Part shown: piece by piece, positions 18,094 through 26,324 of the stretch
Position numbering within the stretch: the stretch's first letter is position 1
Layout: every line of letters starts with the position of its first letter
Assembly: GCF_006569205.1 (NCBI RefSeq)
Contig: NZ_VIGD01000016.1
Span: 1 to 54,294, forward strand
DNA length: 54,294 nucleotides
Direction: 5' to 3'
Source: Ureibacillus terrenus
Lineage (GTDB): Bacteria > Bacillota > Bacilli > Bacillales_A > Planococcaceae
The notes under the pieces: generated by a model
Database searches by the model: none
Told to the model about the DNA's origin: nothing
What the model saw: the letters and a program-made list of their open reading frames with translations, nothing else
Translations under genes and position numbers: made by a program

Positions 18094-18374
18094 TGAAAAC
18101 CATTTTGCTTATCTCCCTTGCCTTGTTCATGATAGCAATTGCATTGCATTTGGTCCGGGTAATCAAGGGGCCTTCGATGCCTGACCGTGCGATTGCCCTT
18201 GATACGATCGGGGTTAATTTAATTTCGTCGATGGCAATTATTTCGCTATTGTTGGAAACGACGGCGTTTTTGGAAGCCATATTGATTCTCGGGATTTTGG
18301 CGTTTATCGGGACAATCGCTTTTTCCAAATATATTGAAAGAGGTGTCATTATTGAACGCAAGTCAGATCATTGA
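18093..18374 (+). CDS. mrpF: Mrp Na+/H+ antiporter subunit F
   Basis: 93 residues, three helices. GPSMPDRAIALDTIGVNLIS is the MrpF signature. ATG 18093 overlaps the last base of the mrpE stop; TGGAGGTG lies about 11 nt upstream. A TTG at 18090 is a possible alternative start. Its 3' end overlaps mrpG. Confidence 0.94.
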   Translation: MKTILLISLALFMIAIALHLVRVIKGPSMPDRAIALDTIGVNLISSMAIISLLLETTAFLEAILILGILAFIGTIAFSKYIERGVIIERKSDH

Positions 18375-18741
18375 GTGGATTTGTGCCATCATTATTTTGT
18401 TTGGTTCAATCATCAGTATTATCAGCGCCTTTGGAATGCTCCGTTTCCCTGATGTCTACACCCGGGCTCATGCGGTGGCAAAAAGCGCCACTTTAGCCGT
18501 TCTGTCTTGCCTTGTCGGGTCGTTGTTTTATATTTGGATCCATGATGGATATTTCAGCGTCCGATTATTGTTAGGGATTTTATTTGTTTTTACTACCTCT
18601 CCGGTATCTACCCATCTTGTGATCCGGGCTGCTTACCGTTCCGGGGTGCCGCTTGCGGAAGGTTCCGGCGAAGATGAGTTGAAGCCCGTTTTGTTCGGCG
18701 AGAAAGAACCTGCATCAACCCGTTCGGAACATGCGAAATAA
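18352..18741 (+). CDS. mrpG: Mrp Na+/H+ antiporter subunit G
   Basis: 129 residues. GMLRFPDVYTRAHAVAKSAT and the TTSPVSTHLVIRAAYRSGVPL text are typical MrpG. The TTG at 18352 is preferred: AGAGG lies 8 nt before it, and the resulting N-terminus aligns with known proteins. A TTG at 18334 would extend it by six residues with no ribosome site. It is the last gene of the operon; no clear terminator follows before the next gene 90 nt on, so read-through is possible. Confidence 0.93.
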   Translation: MNASQIIEWICAIIILFGSIISIISAFGMLRFPDVYTRAHAVAKSATLAVLSCLVGSLFYIWIHDGYFSVRLLLGILFVFTTSPVSTHLVIRAAYRSGVPLAEGSGEDELKPVLFGEKEPASTRSEHAK

Positions 18742-18831
18742 TACCTGCTTGCCCTTGATTGTACGGTAATAAAGCCATAAGATAGTGAAGGGATATTTCT
18801 GAAAACTACGAATAGAATCGAGCGGAGCGAA

Positions 18832-19647
18832 TTGAAAAAGTTATTCAAACTATTAGCTTGGATTGTTGGGATATGTTTGTTTTTATACGTAAACAATCAC
18901 TGGATCGTGATTACGGAAAGGACGTATGAAAATAAAAAAATTCCACGACAATTTGACGGGTTTCGGATTACTCAAATATCTGACTTGCATGACGCCTTAT
19001 TCGGCGAAAACCAGGAAAAGCTGATTGAGAAAGTGCGAAAAACAAACCCGGATGTCATTTTGATCACCGGCGATTTAATAGACAGCAATCGTTATGATTT
19101 GGAGCAAAGTTTAATGGCTGTCCGTGGATTTGTGAACATTGCGGATGTATATTATGTCATCGGCAATCATGAAGTAGCGGTGAACCGGGTGGAGGAAATT
19201 TATGATGCGCTGGAAGGAATGGGGGTACATATTTTACCGAATGCTGCCGCGATGGTGGAACGTGCCGGAGAAGCAATAGCTATTGCCGGAATTGAAGATC
19301 CGCTCAATGGCGTTGATACGCAAACGATGTTAAATAAAGCGTTGTCCGATGTTCCGGAACGGTTATTTACCGTATTGCTCGCTCATCGGCCTGAAAAGTT
19401 CGGTATTTACGCAAAAAATGAAATTGACTTGGTATTTTCAGGCCACGCTCATGGCGGCCAAATCCGTCTTCCTTTTGTAGGGGGATTGGTGGCTCCGGGA
19501 CAGGGATTTTTCCCTGAATATACAGCGGGATTTTATAAAAAAATTGATACGACAATGAATGTCAACAGAGGTTTGGGCAACAGCGGGGCGCCATTTCGGA
19601 TCTTTAATTTTCCTGAAATTTCGGTTGTGGAGCTGAAGGCTGAATGA
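18832..19647 (+). CDS. membrane-anchored metallophosphoesterase (YkuE/YaeI type)
   Basis: 271 residues. One N-terminal membrane segment (LLAWIVGICLFLYV) and then a calcineurin-like core. Metal-binding motifs in order: QISDLHDALFG, ITGDLIDSNR, VIGNHEVA, LLAHRPE and FSGHAHGGQIRLP. All His and Asp ligands are present, so it should be active. Relatives hydrolyse phosphodiesters or lipid-linked substrates such as UDP-diacylglucosamine at the membrane face. The TTG start has a GGAG 5 nt before it. It follows mrpG by 90 nt without a terminator. Confidence 0.88.
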   Translation: MKKLFKLLAWIVGICLFLYVNNHWIVITERTYENKKIPRQFDGFRITQISDLHDALFGENQEKLIEKVRKTNPDVILITGDLIDSNRYDLEQSLMAVRGFVNIADVYYVIGNHEVAVNRVEEIYDALEGMGVHILPNAAAMVERAGEAIAIAGIEDPLNGVDTQTMLNKALSDVPERLFTVLLAHRPEKFGIYAKNEIDLVFSGHAHGGQIRLPFVGGLVAPGQGFFPEYTAGFYKKIDTTMNVNRGLGNSGAPFRIFNFPEISVVELKAE

Positions 19648-19787
19648 ATAGATGCCGGTAAGGTGGACGTCTCCGGTTGTGTCGTTTTTTCATGCAACAT
19701 GGGCATAAATAAAATATATTCGGGAAGAAAGTTAATTAAATTTTTTTCGCATGACGGTTTGATTTAAGGAAAAAGGAGATTGTGCAA

Positions 19788-20078
19788 ATGAATATCGTCA
19801 ATTTTGAAATGGAAGAATGGATCGATCCGACAGGGATTATTCAAGGAAGACGTTTTGAATTTTTGTTGGACGTGGAAGTGGATGAAGAAGATGAACTATA
19901 CTCCGAAGCCGGTACGCAAATCCGGATGCTGGTGGGCGATGAAGGGGAAGGTCCGTATATTATCAACTATTTTATTATTGATAAAAAAGACGGGAAGTAT
20001 ATTGAGCTTGCATTAGAAGAGGATGAGGAACAATCGCTTCTGGACTTTTGCAAGGCAAAGTTGGAGCAGGAAGGATGA
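19788..20078 (+). CDS. small acidic protein, DUF6509-like
   Basis: 96 residues, soluble and strongly acidic (DVEVDEEDELYSE; LEEDEEQSLLDFCKAKLEQ). The order W-x-DPTGI-x-x-GRRFEFLLDVEV-x-EEDELY matches my memory of the DUF6509 family of Bacillales. No function is known for it. ATG 19788 is preferred to the GTG at 19782 because AAGGAG is 9 nt before the ATG. A terminator follows at 20153. Confidence 0.75.
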   Translation: MNIVNFEMEEWIDPTGIIQGRRFEFLLDVEVDEEDELYSEAGTQIRMLVGDEGEGPYIINYFIIDKKDGKYIELALEEDEEQSLLDFCKAKLEQEG

Positions 20079-20152
20079 CTGAAGGGCGAGGCTGTCCTCT
20101 CCTGTGAAAATAAAAGAAAAAGTTTCAGCAAATGATTTTAAACTATAGTGAA

Positions 20153-20190
20153 ATATCATCCAAAAAACCGAGTTGGATGATATTTTTATT
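20153..20190 (+). terminator. intrinsic terminator
   Basis: ATATCATCCAA pairs with TTGGATGATAT, followed by TTTTATTTTTT. It ends the DUF6509-like gene. Confidence 0.88.
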
Positions 20191-20436
20191 TTTTGGGAAA
20201 TAACTTAGTCCATTTTTTTTTTTGGGAAATAAAGAGGATTGGTTAATAAACAAGCCAAGGTGCTTTTTCAAGCAAATATTCCATTCCTTTTTGGAAATAA
20301 TAAGAAGGAGAGGAAAAATGTTTTATTAAAAAAACAATAATAAACTTGTTCCCCATTATGCTTTTCTATCATTTTCAACAAATTAATAATTTCTTCCGTT
20401 TGATTAACATATATAGAATAATAGGTTCACAAAATA
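20191..20436. other. AT-rich gene-free stretch
   Basis: No gene or RNA is seen. TTTTTTGGGAAATAA is repeated within the first 40 bp (near 20191 and 20220). Stops occur in all frames. Confidence 0.5.
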
Positions 20437-20465
20437 TTCAGATTATTTTAAAATATTAGTATAAT
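20437..20465 (+). promoter_or_regulatory. possible sigma-A promoter of the CoA-transferase gene
   Basis: TTCAGA, 17 bp, TATAAT. The perfect -10 ends 80 bp before the chosen GTG start, which excludes the upstream ATG at 20482 as the main start. Confidence 0.5.
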
Positions 20466-20544
20466 AACTGATGTTAAATTTATGGCTAAAGAAAATTTTC
20501 TTGAAATTGCGGTAAATGTCTTGTTCAAAAAGGGGATGGGGTTA

Positions 20545-21729
20545 GTGACAATCTTAAAAGATTTAAAAATTCTGGATTTTTCATTGATGCTTCCGGGAGT
20601 CTTTACAACGATGATGTTTGCCGATTTCGGAGCGGATGTCATTCATGTGGAATCCACACGCAGAGTGGATTTAATGCGCATTATGCCGCCTTATGATGAA
20701 AATAAGGAATCCTATATTCATCAACATTTGAACCGTTCCAAAAAGTCGATCAAACTGAACTTGAAAACGGAAGAAGCTGTGGAAATCGTCAAAAAGTTGA
20801 TCCAGGAATACGATATTGTAGTAGAAGGGTTCCGTCCGGGAGTCATGGAACGGTTGGGGTTGGATTATGAATCGCTGAAAAAAGTCAATCCAAGGCTCAT
20901 CTATTGTTCCATCACGGGATATGGACAAACCGGTCCGTACCGGAACCGCCCCGGGCATGATAACAACTATTTATCCATTGCAGGCATTTTGGATTATTCT
21001 CGTCCGAAAGGAAAGAAGCCGGTTTCCATGGGCATTCAGATTGCCGACATCGCCGGAGGGACATTGCATGCGGCAATCGGAATCCTTGCTTGTGCACTGC
21101 ATCGGGAAAAAACGGGGGAAGGCAAATATATTGATATCTCGATGACTGATGCAGTGTTCACCATGAATGCATTATATGGAACGGCCTATTTGGGCAGCGG
21201 CGAATTGCCAAAACCGGAGGAGGAAATATTAAACGGCGGCACGTTTTACGACTACTATGAAACGAAGGATGGACGCTATTTCTCGGTCGGCAGCCTGGAG
21301 CCGCATTTCCGCAAACTGTTATGTGAAGCATTGGACATACCTGAATTGATTCAAAGCACTTTCAACGACTCGACATATACGCAAAAGCGTTTTAAAGAGG
21401 CGGTCAAAGATGCGTTCTTGACGAAAACCTTTGATGAATGGCTGGAAGTGTTCAATGAAGATTTCGAAGGCTGTGTGGAGCCGGTATTGACTTTTGAAGA
21501 AGCCTGCAATCATCCGCAAATCCGGGCAAGAAATATGCTTGTCGAAGTGCCGAAAGAAGATGGTACAACACAAAAACAAATCGGAACGGCGATCAAATTT
21601 GAAGGGGTGGAACCAACCTACAGATTCGTCGGGGCCAAAGTCGGCCAACATACGGAGGAAATCCTGAAGTCCCTGGGCTATTCAGATGAAGAGATTGAAA
21701 CGTTGCAGAAAAAAGGAGTGCTGCAATAA
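20545..21729 (+). CDS. class III (CaiB/BaiF) CoA-transferase
   Basis: About 394 residues. LKILDFSLMLPGVFTTMMFADFGA at the N-terminus, then the RSKKSIKLNLKT stretch and GYGQTGPYRNRPGHDNNYLS with the catalytic Asp after GH. This is the family III fold, which moves CoA between carboxylic acids or acts as an alpha-methylacyl-CoA racemase; IADIAGGTLHAAIGIL fits both. The GTG at 20545 has AAGGGGATGGGG before it and follows the promoter at a sensible distance. It stands alone, with no acyl-CoA dehydrogenase nearby, so the substrate is unknown. Confidence 0.9.
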   Translation: MTILKDLKILDFSLMLPGVFTTMMFADFGADVIHVESTRRVDLMRIMPPYDENKESYIHQHLNRSKKSIKLNLKTEEAVEIVKKLIQEYDIVVEGFRPGVMERLGLDYESLKKVNPRLIYCSITGYGQTGPYRNRPGHDNNYLSIAGILDYSRPKGKKPVSMGIQIADIAGGTLHAAIGILACALHREKTGEGKYIDISMTDAVFTMNALYGTAYLGSGELPKPEEEILNGGTFYDYYETKDGRYFSVGSLEPHFRKLLCEALDIPELIQSTFNDSTYTQKRFKEAVKDAFLTKTFDEWLEVFNEDFEGCVEPVLTFEEACNHPQIRARNMLVEVPKEDGTTQKQIGTAIKFEGVEPTYRFVGAKVGQHTEEILKSLGYSDEEIETLQKKGVLQ

Positions 21730-21731
21730 TG

Positions 21732-21776
21732 AACGTCCCAAAAGTAATCGTATTATTACTTTTGGGACGTTTACTT
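21732..21776. terminator. long perfect hairpin between convergent genes
   Basis: AACGTCCCAAAAGTAAT pairs over 17 bp with ATTACTTTTGGGACGTT across a 6-nt loop. It starts 2 nt after the CoA-transferase gene and its right arm meets the stop codon of the convergent unknown gene. The T-run is weak on both sides; a bidirectional terminator is likely. Confidence 0.65.
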
Positions 21777-23222
21777 TTGCACAAAACCGGCAGCGAAGTT
21801 CCGCAAATCTTCGAAATCGTCCTGCAAAACCAAGTATTTTTTATAGATGCCCATCAATTGTTCAAAAAGTTCAAATTGCTCTGTTGCAAAAAGGGCCTTC
21901 AACAGATTGGATACATGTTGAGAGGTCATGCGGGCAACCGGATAAAACGGGCTTTCCATTTGTTGATACTGCCGCAGCCATTTATCGATGGACTGCATGA
22001 TATGCTGATGGGAATGATCGACGATATAGGCAATATCCCGTTGAATGCCGGCTTCAATTTTCAACAGCAAATCCCGGTCAAAAGCTTTCGCATTCAGGAA
22101 ATTGTAGATGTTTGTACATGAGGCGATTTCATATTCCTTCATCAATTGCAAAACATCCTGGAACTGTTCCTTTTTCACAAGTGCGTCAATCACAATAAAG
22201 AAGATTTGTTCCAAATAGTTTTTATCGTATCGTTTGACTAAAGCTTCAGGTTCCGGCTTTAAATTCGGAAGGATATCCCCGTAATCAATCAATAGTTCGA
22301 CGGCATGATTGATTAACCTGTCATTCTGGATCAAAAATTTGCCGTGTGTGATGGTTTTGTCCGTATTCTTTTGATTTGCCCCATCCATCGCCAAAATATA
22401 GGATAACAGTGTCTGCTCTTTCTCGGTCAGCGCCCACTCCCCTGCCTCCCATGTTTGGAACACTTCCGCAATCAGTTTATCGAGCTTTTTATAATGCCGC
22501 TTTCCGCCCATAAAATGAAGGGAAATATTTAACAAGTGAAGTTCTTTGATGAAATGGGAGCGGGGATTTTTATAGTCAATGCTTCTGATGAATGAATTCA
22601 TGGTTGCAACCAATTGGCTTTTTGTCATATACTTTTGGATAATTTGTTTAAATTGATTCATCAAATCAAGCGGATTTTGAATCGTGTTCAGTGGAGCCTG
22701 CATGAAAACCGAAAAAATTTTTTTGGCGTATAGGTAGTGCCAAAAATCCAATTTTTGATTATAGAGGATATGTATAAAATATTTTTTTCCAATTTTATAT
22801 ACATGTATTTCATTCAATTTCGTAATCGATTTTGCATAGTTTGTTTTTTTGCCGAAAACGATTTCGACAAATTGGGGAAAGTCGAAAACGTTTTTCTTTA
22901 ATGCCTGTTCAAAAACGATCTTTTTCCCTGTTGGAGAAGAGAAGAATGCATCAATGGTTTTTTGGACATTCTGCAAATCAATATTTGATGAACGAAACAT
23001 TTCTTGGGTAAATAAATCCATTTTCCCCCAATACTGCTTGATTTCCTGGAAAACGGCTTTTGCCGCTTCCGTCTTGTTGAAAAGGATTTGTTGGAGAGGG
23101 ATGATGCTTCCAAAAATGTTTTCATTCTCTTCAAAGCCGCCGATTTGTTGAATCGCTTGTTCAAAAGGTTTTCCGATTTGTCCTCCCGTTTTTTGGAACA
23201 GCAGTTCATCGAATTTGAGCAT
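21771..23222 (-). CDS. unknown 483-residue protein, helical
   Basis: I do not recognise the family. The product is soluble, with no signal peptide or membrane helix and a mixed-charge, mostly helical composition (FEQLMGIYKKYLVLQDDFEDL at the end). Runs such as QNDRLINHAVELLIDYGD and EQIFFIVIDALVKKEQFQDV look like TPR- or HEAT-type helical pairs, so it could be a scaffold. A clear ribosome site (GGGGGGAAGGAAGA) precedes the ATG, base use is like that of neighbours and the frame is long, so it is a real gene. It is monocistronic and convergent with the CoA-transferase gene. Confidence 0.8.
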   Translation of the reverse strand: MLKFDELLFQKTGGQIGKPFEQAIQQIGGFEENENIFGSIIPLQQILFNKTEAAKAVFQEIKQYWGKMDLFTQEMFRSSNIDLQNVQKTIDAFFSSPTGKKIVFEQALKKNVFDFPQFVEIVFGKKTNYAKSITKLNEIHVYKIGKKYFIHILYNQKLDFWHYLYAKKIFSVFMQAPLNTIQNPLDLMNQFKQIIQKYMTKSQLVATMNSFIRSIDYKNPRSHFIKELHLLNISLHFMGGKRHYKKLDKLIAEVFQTWEAGEWALTEKEQTLLSYILAMDGANQKNTDKTITHGKFLIQNDRLINHAVELLIDYGDILPNLKPEPEALVKRYDKNYLEQIFFIVIDALVKKEQFQDVLQLMKEYEIASCTNIYNFLNAKAFDRDLLLKIEAGIQRDIAYIVDHSHQHIMQSIDKWLRQYQQMESPFYPVARMTSQHVSNLLKALFATEQFELFEQLMGIYKKYLVLQDDFEDLRNFAAGFVQK

Positions 23223-23422
23223 TCTTCCTTCCCCCCTATATTAAAAATCGGCATTTATAAATTTTTATTCAATAAAATAAAATCCAATTCTAAATTACCC
23301 ACCGGCCAAAAGAAATGCAAACCCTTCATTTCAGGTTTTTCTTTTTATTTAAAACTCTAGTATAATTCTAATATTAGGTTTTCATCATTAGAAAAAGTAT
23401 CAGATTAAGCGGGGATGCAACC

Positions 23423-24352
23423 ATGTACTATCTATCGATGATTTTTTTTCAAATCGTTGCGCCGATTCTGGTTCTGCTAGTGATCGGTGCTGTGCTGCAA
23501 AAGAAATTCCAGTTCAATTTAAAAGCTTTGTCCCAGCTTGTTACATATTGCTTTATGCCGGCTGCGGTTTTTGTAAATTTATACGAAACTTCGGTTAATA
23601 TGTCGGTTCTCGCCCAAGTGGCGGCGTTTATCGTTTTATTTATCGGCAGCCAAATGCTGTTCAGCCATTATACGGCGAAATTATTGGGCCTTAACCGTTC
23701 GGAATCCGCCGTGTTCAAAAACAGCATCGTCCTGATCAACTCCGGCAACTACGGCATCCCGGTGGCACAAATGGTTTTTGCCCAACAACCGATCGGTGTC
23801 GCAATCCAAGTGATTCTCGTTATTTTTCAAAATATGACAACCTACACATATGGCTTGTACAATTTGATTTCCGCGACCAAATCAGGGCTTGAGATTGTAA
23901 AAGACTTTTTGAAAATGCCGATTCTCCATGCGCTGATCATCGGGGTGATTTTAAACTTGGCCGATATTGAAATACCCCAGACATTCCGCATTCCGTTGTA
24001 TCATGTGGCGGACGGGTTTATCGCGGTTGCGTTGATTACGTTGGGTGCGCAGCTTTCACAGCTTGAAATACGCACCATGATCAACAAAACGATTATTACA
24101 AGCTGCTTTATGCGTCTTATTGTCGGTCCGGCCATTGCGCTTCTCATCATATATCTTCTCGGCATTGACGGAGTGGTTGCCAAATCCTTATTGATTGCAA
24201 GTTCATTTCCCACTTCCCGCAACAGTTCAAGCCTGGCGCTGGAATATGACGTGGAATTCAATACAGCAGCCCAGACGGTTTTATTTTCAACAATCGTAAG
24301 TTGCATTACGGTCACCATTGTCATATATTTATCCAACATTCTTTTCGGGTAA
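23423..24352 (+). CDS. AEC-family transporter (auxin efflux carrier type)
   Basis: 309 residues, about ten membrane helices in two halves. NSGNYGIPVAQMVF in the first half matches the broken-helix motif of the family, and SFPTSRNSSSLALEYD in the second occupies the matching site. The family carries organic acids such as malate, or auxin in plants, by secondary transport. The ATG follows AAGCGGGGATG. It is a single gene with its own upstream gap of 200 bp. The substrate cannot be read. Confidence 0.87.
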   Translation: MYYLSMIFFQIVAPILVLLVIGAVLQKKFQFNLKALSQLVTYCFMPAAVFVNLYETSVNMSVLAQVAAFIVLFIGSQMLFSHYTAKLLGLNRSESAVFKNSIVLINSGNYGIPVAQMVFAQQPIGVAIQVILVIFQNMTTYTYGLYNLISATKSGLEIVKDFLKMPILHALIIGVILNLADIEIPQTFRIPLYHVADGFIAVALITLGAQLSQLEIRTMINKTIITSCFMRLIVGPAIALLIIYLLGIDGVVAKSLLIASSFPTSRNSSSLALEYDVEFNTAAQTVLFSTIVSCITVTIVIYLSNILFG

Positions 24353-24443
24353 ATGTTAAATAAAAGTTCAAAAAAACTTCTTCGCTGCTGGAAGTAAAGA
24401 TTTGTAAACTAATATTATAGCAGACAAAAGGATGTGAGTTGTT

Positions 24444-26264
24444 GTGCAAGAAAAACAACCTCAAAACCGGTCACTAACCTATTATTTCTTTATATTAATG
24501 GCCATCGTTTTATTGAATGCGCTCATTTTGCCCGAAATTCAGGAGAAAAAAGTGGAAGAAGTGGACTACGGGACATTCCTGCAAATGATTGAGGACGGAA
24601 AGGTGAAGGAAGTAACGATTGAAGATAATGCCATTACGTTTAAGGACAAAAAGAATGAGGACATCATCTATAAAACCGGCGCCATTGAGGATCCAAAACT
24701 CGTCGACCGTTTATATGAGGCAGATGTTCCTTTTACAAAGGTCGTTCCGAATGAATTTTCGCCTTTAATCCGCTTCATTTTAATGTGGATTGTTCCGCTT
24801 GTCATTATTTTATTTTTAGGCAGCTTTTTGACCCGGAGTTTCCGGCAGTCCAGATCGGATGTGTTAACGTTCGGCAAAGCGAATGCGAAAATTTATGTGG
24901 AATCGGAAACAGGGAAAAGCTTTGATGATGTGGCGGGACAAGATGAAGCGAAGGAAGCGTTGAAGGAAATCGTCGATTTTTTGCATAATCCCGAAAAATA
25001 CCGCAAAGTGGGAGCCAAACTTCCAAAAGGGGTTTTATTGGTTGGACCGCCGGGAACAGGGAAAACCTTGATTGCCAAGGCGGTGGCCGGAGAAGCGAAA
25101 GTGCCGTTCTTTACGATTTCCGGTTCTGAATTCGTTGAAATGTTTGTAGGGATGGGGGCTGCCCGCGTCCGTGATTTGTTCAAGCAGGCCCAGGAAAAGG
25201 CGCCTTGTATCGTATTTATCGATGAAATTGATGCCATCGGAAAAAAACGGGGCGTCAATTTAACGCAAGGAAACGATGAGCGGGAACAAACATTGAACCA
25301 GCTATTGTATGAAATGGACGGTTTCGATTCCAGCAAAGGGGTAGTAATTCTGGCTGCGACCAACCGTCCGGAAGTTTTGGACCAAGCCCTTCTGCGCCCG
25401 GGAAGATTTGACCGGCGCATTCCGCTTGAGCTTCCGGACTTAAAAGGAAGGGAAGCCATTTTAAAAGTCCATTTGAAAAAAGTGGCCGTTGATGAAAATA
25501 TCGATGTTACTGCCATTGCAAAAGCGACCCCAGGTGCATCGGGGGCCGATTTGGCAAATATCGTTAATGAAGCTGCTTTAAGAGCGGTGAGAATGGGACG
25601 CGAGAAAGTGGTTCAAGAGGATTTGGAAGAAGCGGTGGATATCACCATTGCGGGGTATAAACGAAAAAGCAGAATATTATCTCCAAAAGAAAAGAAAATT
25701 GTGGCTTACCACGAAATTGGACATGCCATTGTTGCCGCGAAACAAAGCCATTCCTCACCGGTGCAAAAAATCACAATTATCCCGCGCACTTCAGGTGCCC
25801 TAGGCTATACAATGCAGGTGGAAGAAGAGGAACGGTATTTATTAACAAAAGAAGAAATATTCAATAAGATTGTGACATTAACGGGTGGAAGAACAGCTGA
25901 AGAGATTGTTTTCGACTCCATCACATCCGGCGCTGCCAATGATATCGAACAGGCCACAAAATTGGCAAGAGCGATGGTTACCCGCTTTGGAATGAGCGAC
26001 AATTTCGGCATGATGGGTCTTGAAACAGTATCCAATGCCTACTTAGGCGGGGAAACGGCCTTAATTTGTTCTGATGAAACCGCGGCAAAAATCGATCAGG
26101 AAGTGCAAAACATCATCGAAAGCGCCCATAAAAAGGCGCGCCAAATCCTCACTGAAAATATCAACAAACTGCATGAATTGGCGGAATACTTGCTGGAAAA
26201 AGAAACGATCAGCGGCGAAGAATTCATGCGCATTTTGGAAAATGAACCGGCAGAAAAGGAGTAA
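24444..26264 (+). CDS. ftsH: FtsH-type ATP-dependent zinc metalloprotease
   Basis: 606 residues. Two membrane helices (about 11-29 and 108-128) enclose a small outer domain. The AAA module has Walker A GPPGTGKT (201-208), Walker [13 protein letters not shown] and the second region of homology [21 protein letters not shown]. The protease domain has the zinc motif HEIGH (423-427) and a third ligand in the AANDIEQAT region. It degrades unfolded or short-lived membrane proteins. It is a little shorter than B. subtilis FtsH (637) and is not next to tilS/hprT, so it is probably a second copy. GTG start with AAAGGA 11 nt before. Confidence 0.93.
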   Translation: MQEKQPQNRSLTYYFFILMAIVLLNALILPEIQEKKVEEVDYGTFLQMIEDGKVKEVTIEDNAITFKDKKNEDIIYKTGAIEDPKLVDRLYEADVPFTKVVPNEFSPLIRFILMWIVPLVIILFLGSFLTRSFRQSRSDVLTFGKANAKIYVESETGKSFDDVAGQDEAKEALKEIVDFLHNPEKYRKVGAKLPKGVLLVGPPGTGKTLIAKAVAGEAKVPFFTISGSEFVEMFVGMGAARVRDLFKQAQEKAPCIVFIDEIDAIGKKRGVNLTQGNDEREQTLNQLLYEMDGFDSSKGVVILAATNRPEVLDQALLRPGRFDRRIPLELPDLKGREAILKVHLKKVAVDENIDVTAIAKATPGASGADLANIVNEAALRAVRMGREKVVQEDLEEAVDITIAGYKRKSRILSPKEKKIVAYHEIGHAIVAAKQSHSSPVQKITIIPRTSGALGYTMQVEEEERYLLTKEEIFNKIVTLTGGRTAEEIVFDSITSGAANDIEQATKLARAMVTRFGMSDNFGMMGLETVSNAYLGGETALICSDETAAKIDQEVQNIIESAHKKARQILTENINKLHELAEYLLEKETISGEEFMRILENEPAEKE

Positions 26265-26279
26265 GTTTAACAATAATGA

Positions 26280-26322
26280 AAAAGCTGTCTTAAAAGCAGC
26301 GGGCTTTTAAGACAGCTTTCTT
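26280..26322. terminator. bidirectional terminator between ftsH and the activase gene
   Basis: AAAAGCTGTCTTAAAAGC pairs with GCTTTTAAGACAGCTTT over a 5-nt loop, with T-rich flanks on both strands. It lies between two convergent stop codons. Confidence 0.85.
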
Positions 26323-26324
26323 TA

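Noticed and set aside
24893..25516. 207-codon minus-strand frame opposite ftsH
   Set aside because: Antisense of the conserved AAA domain; Ser/Pro-rich with no ribosome site.
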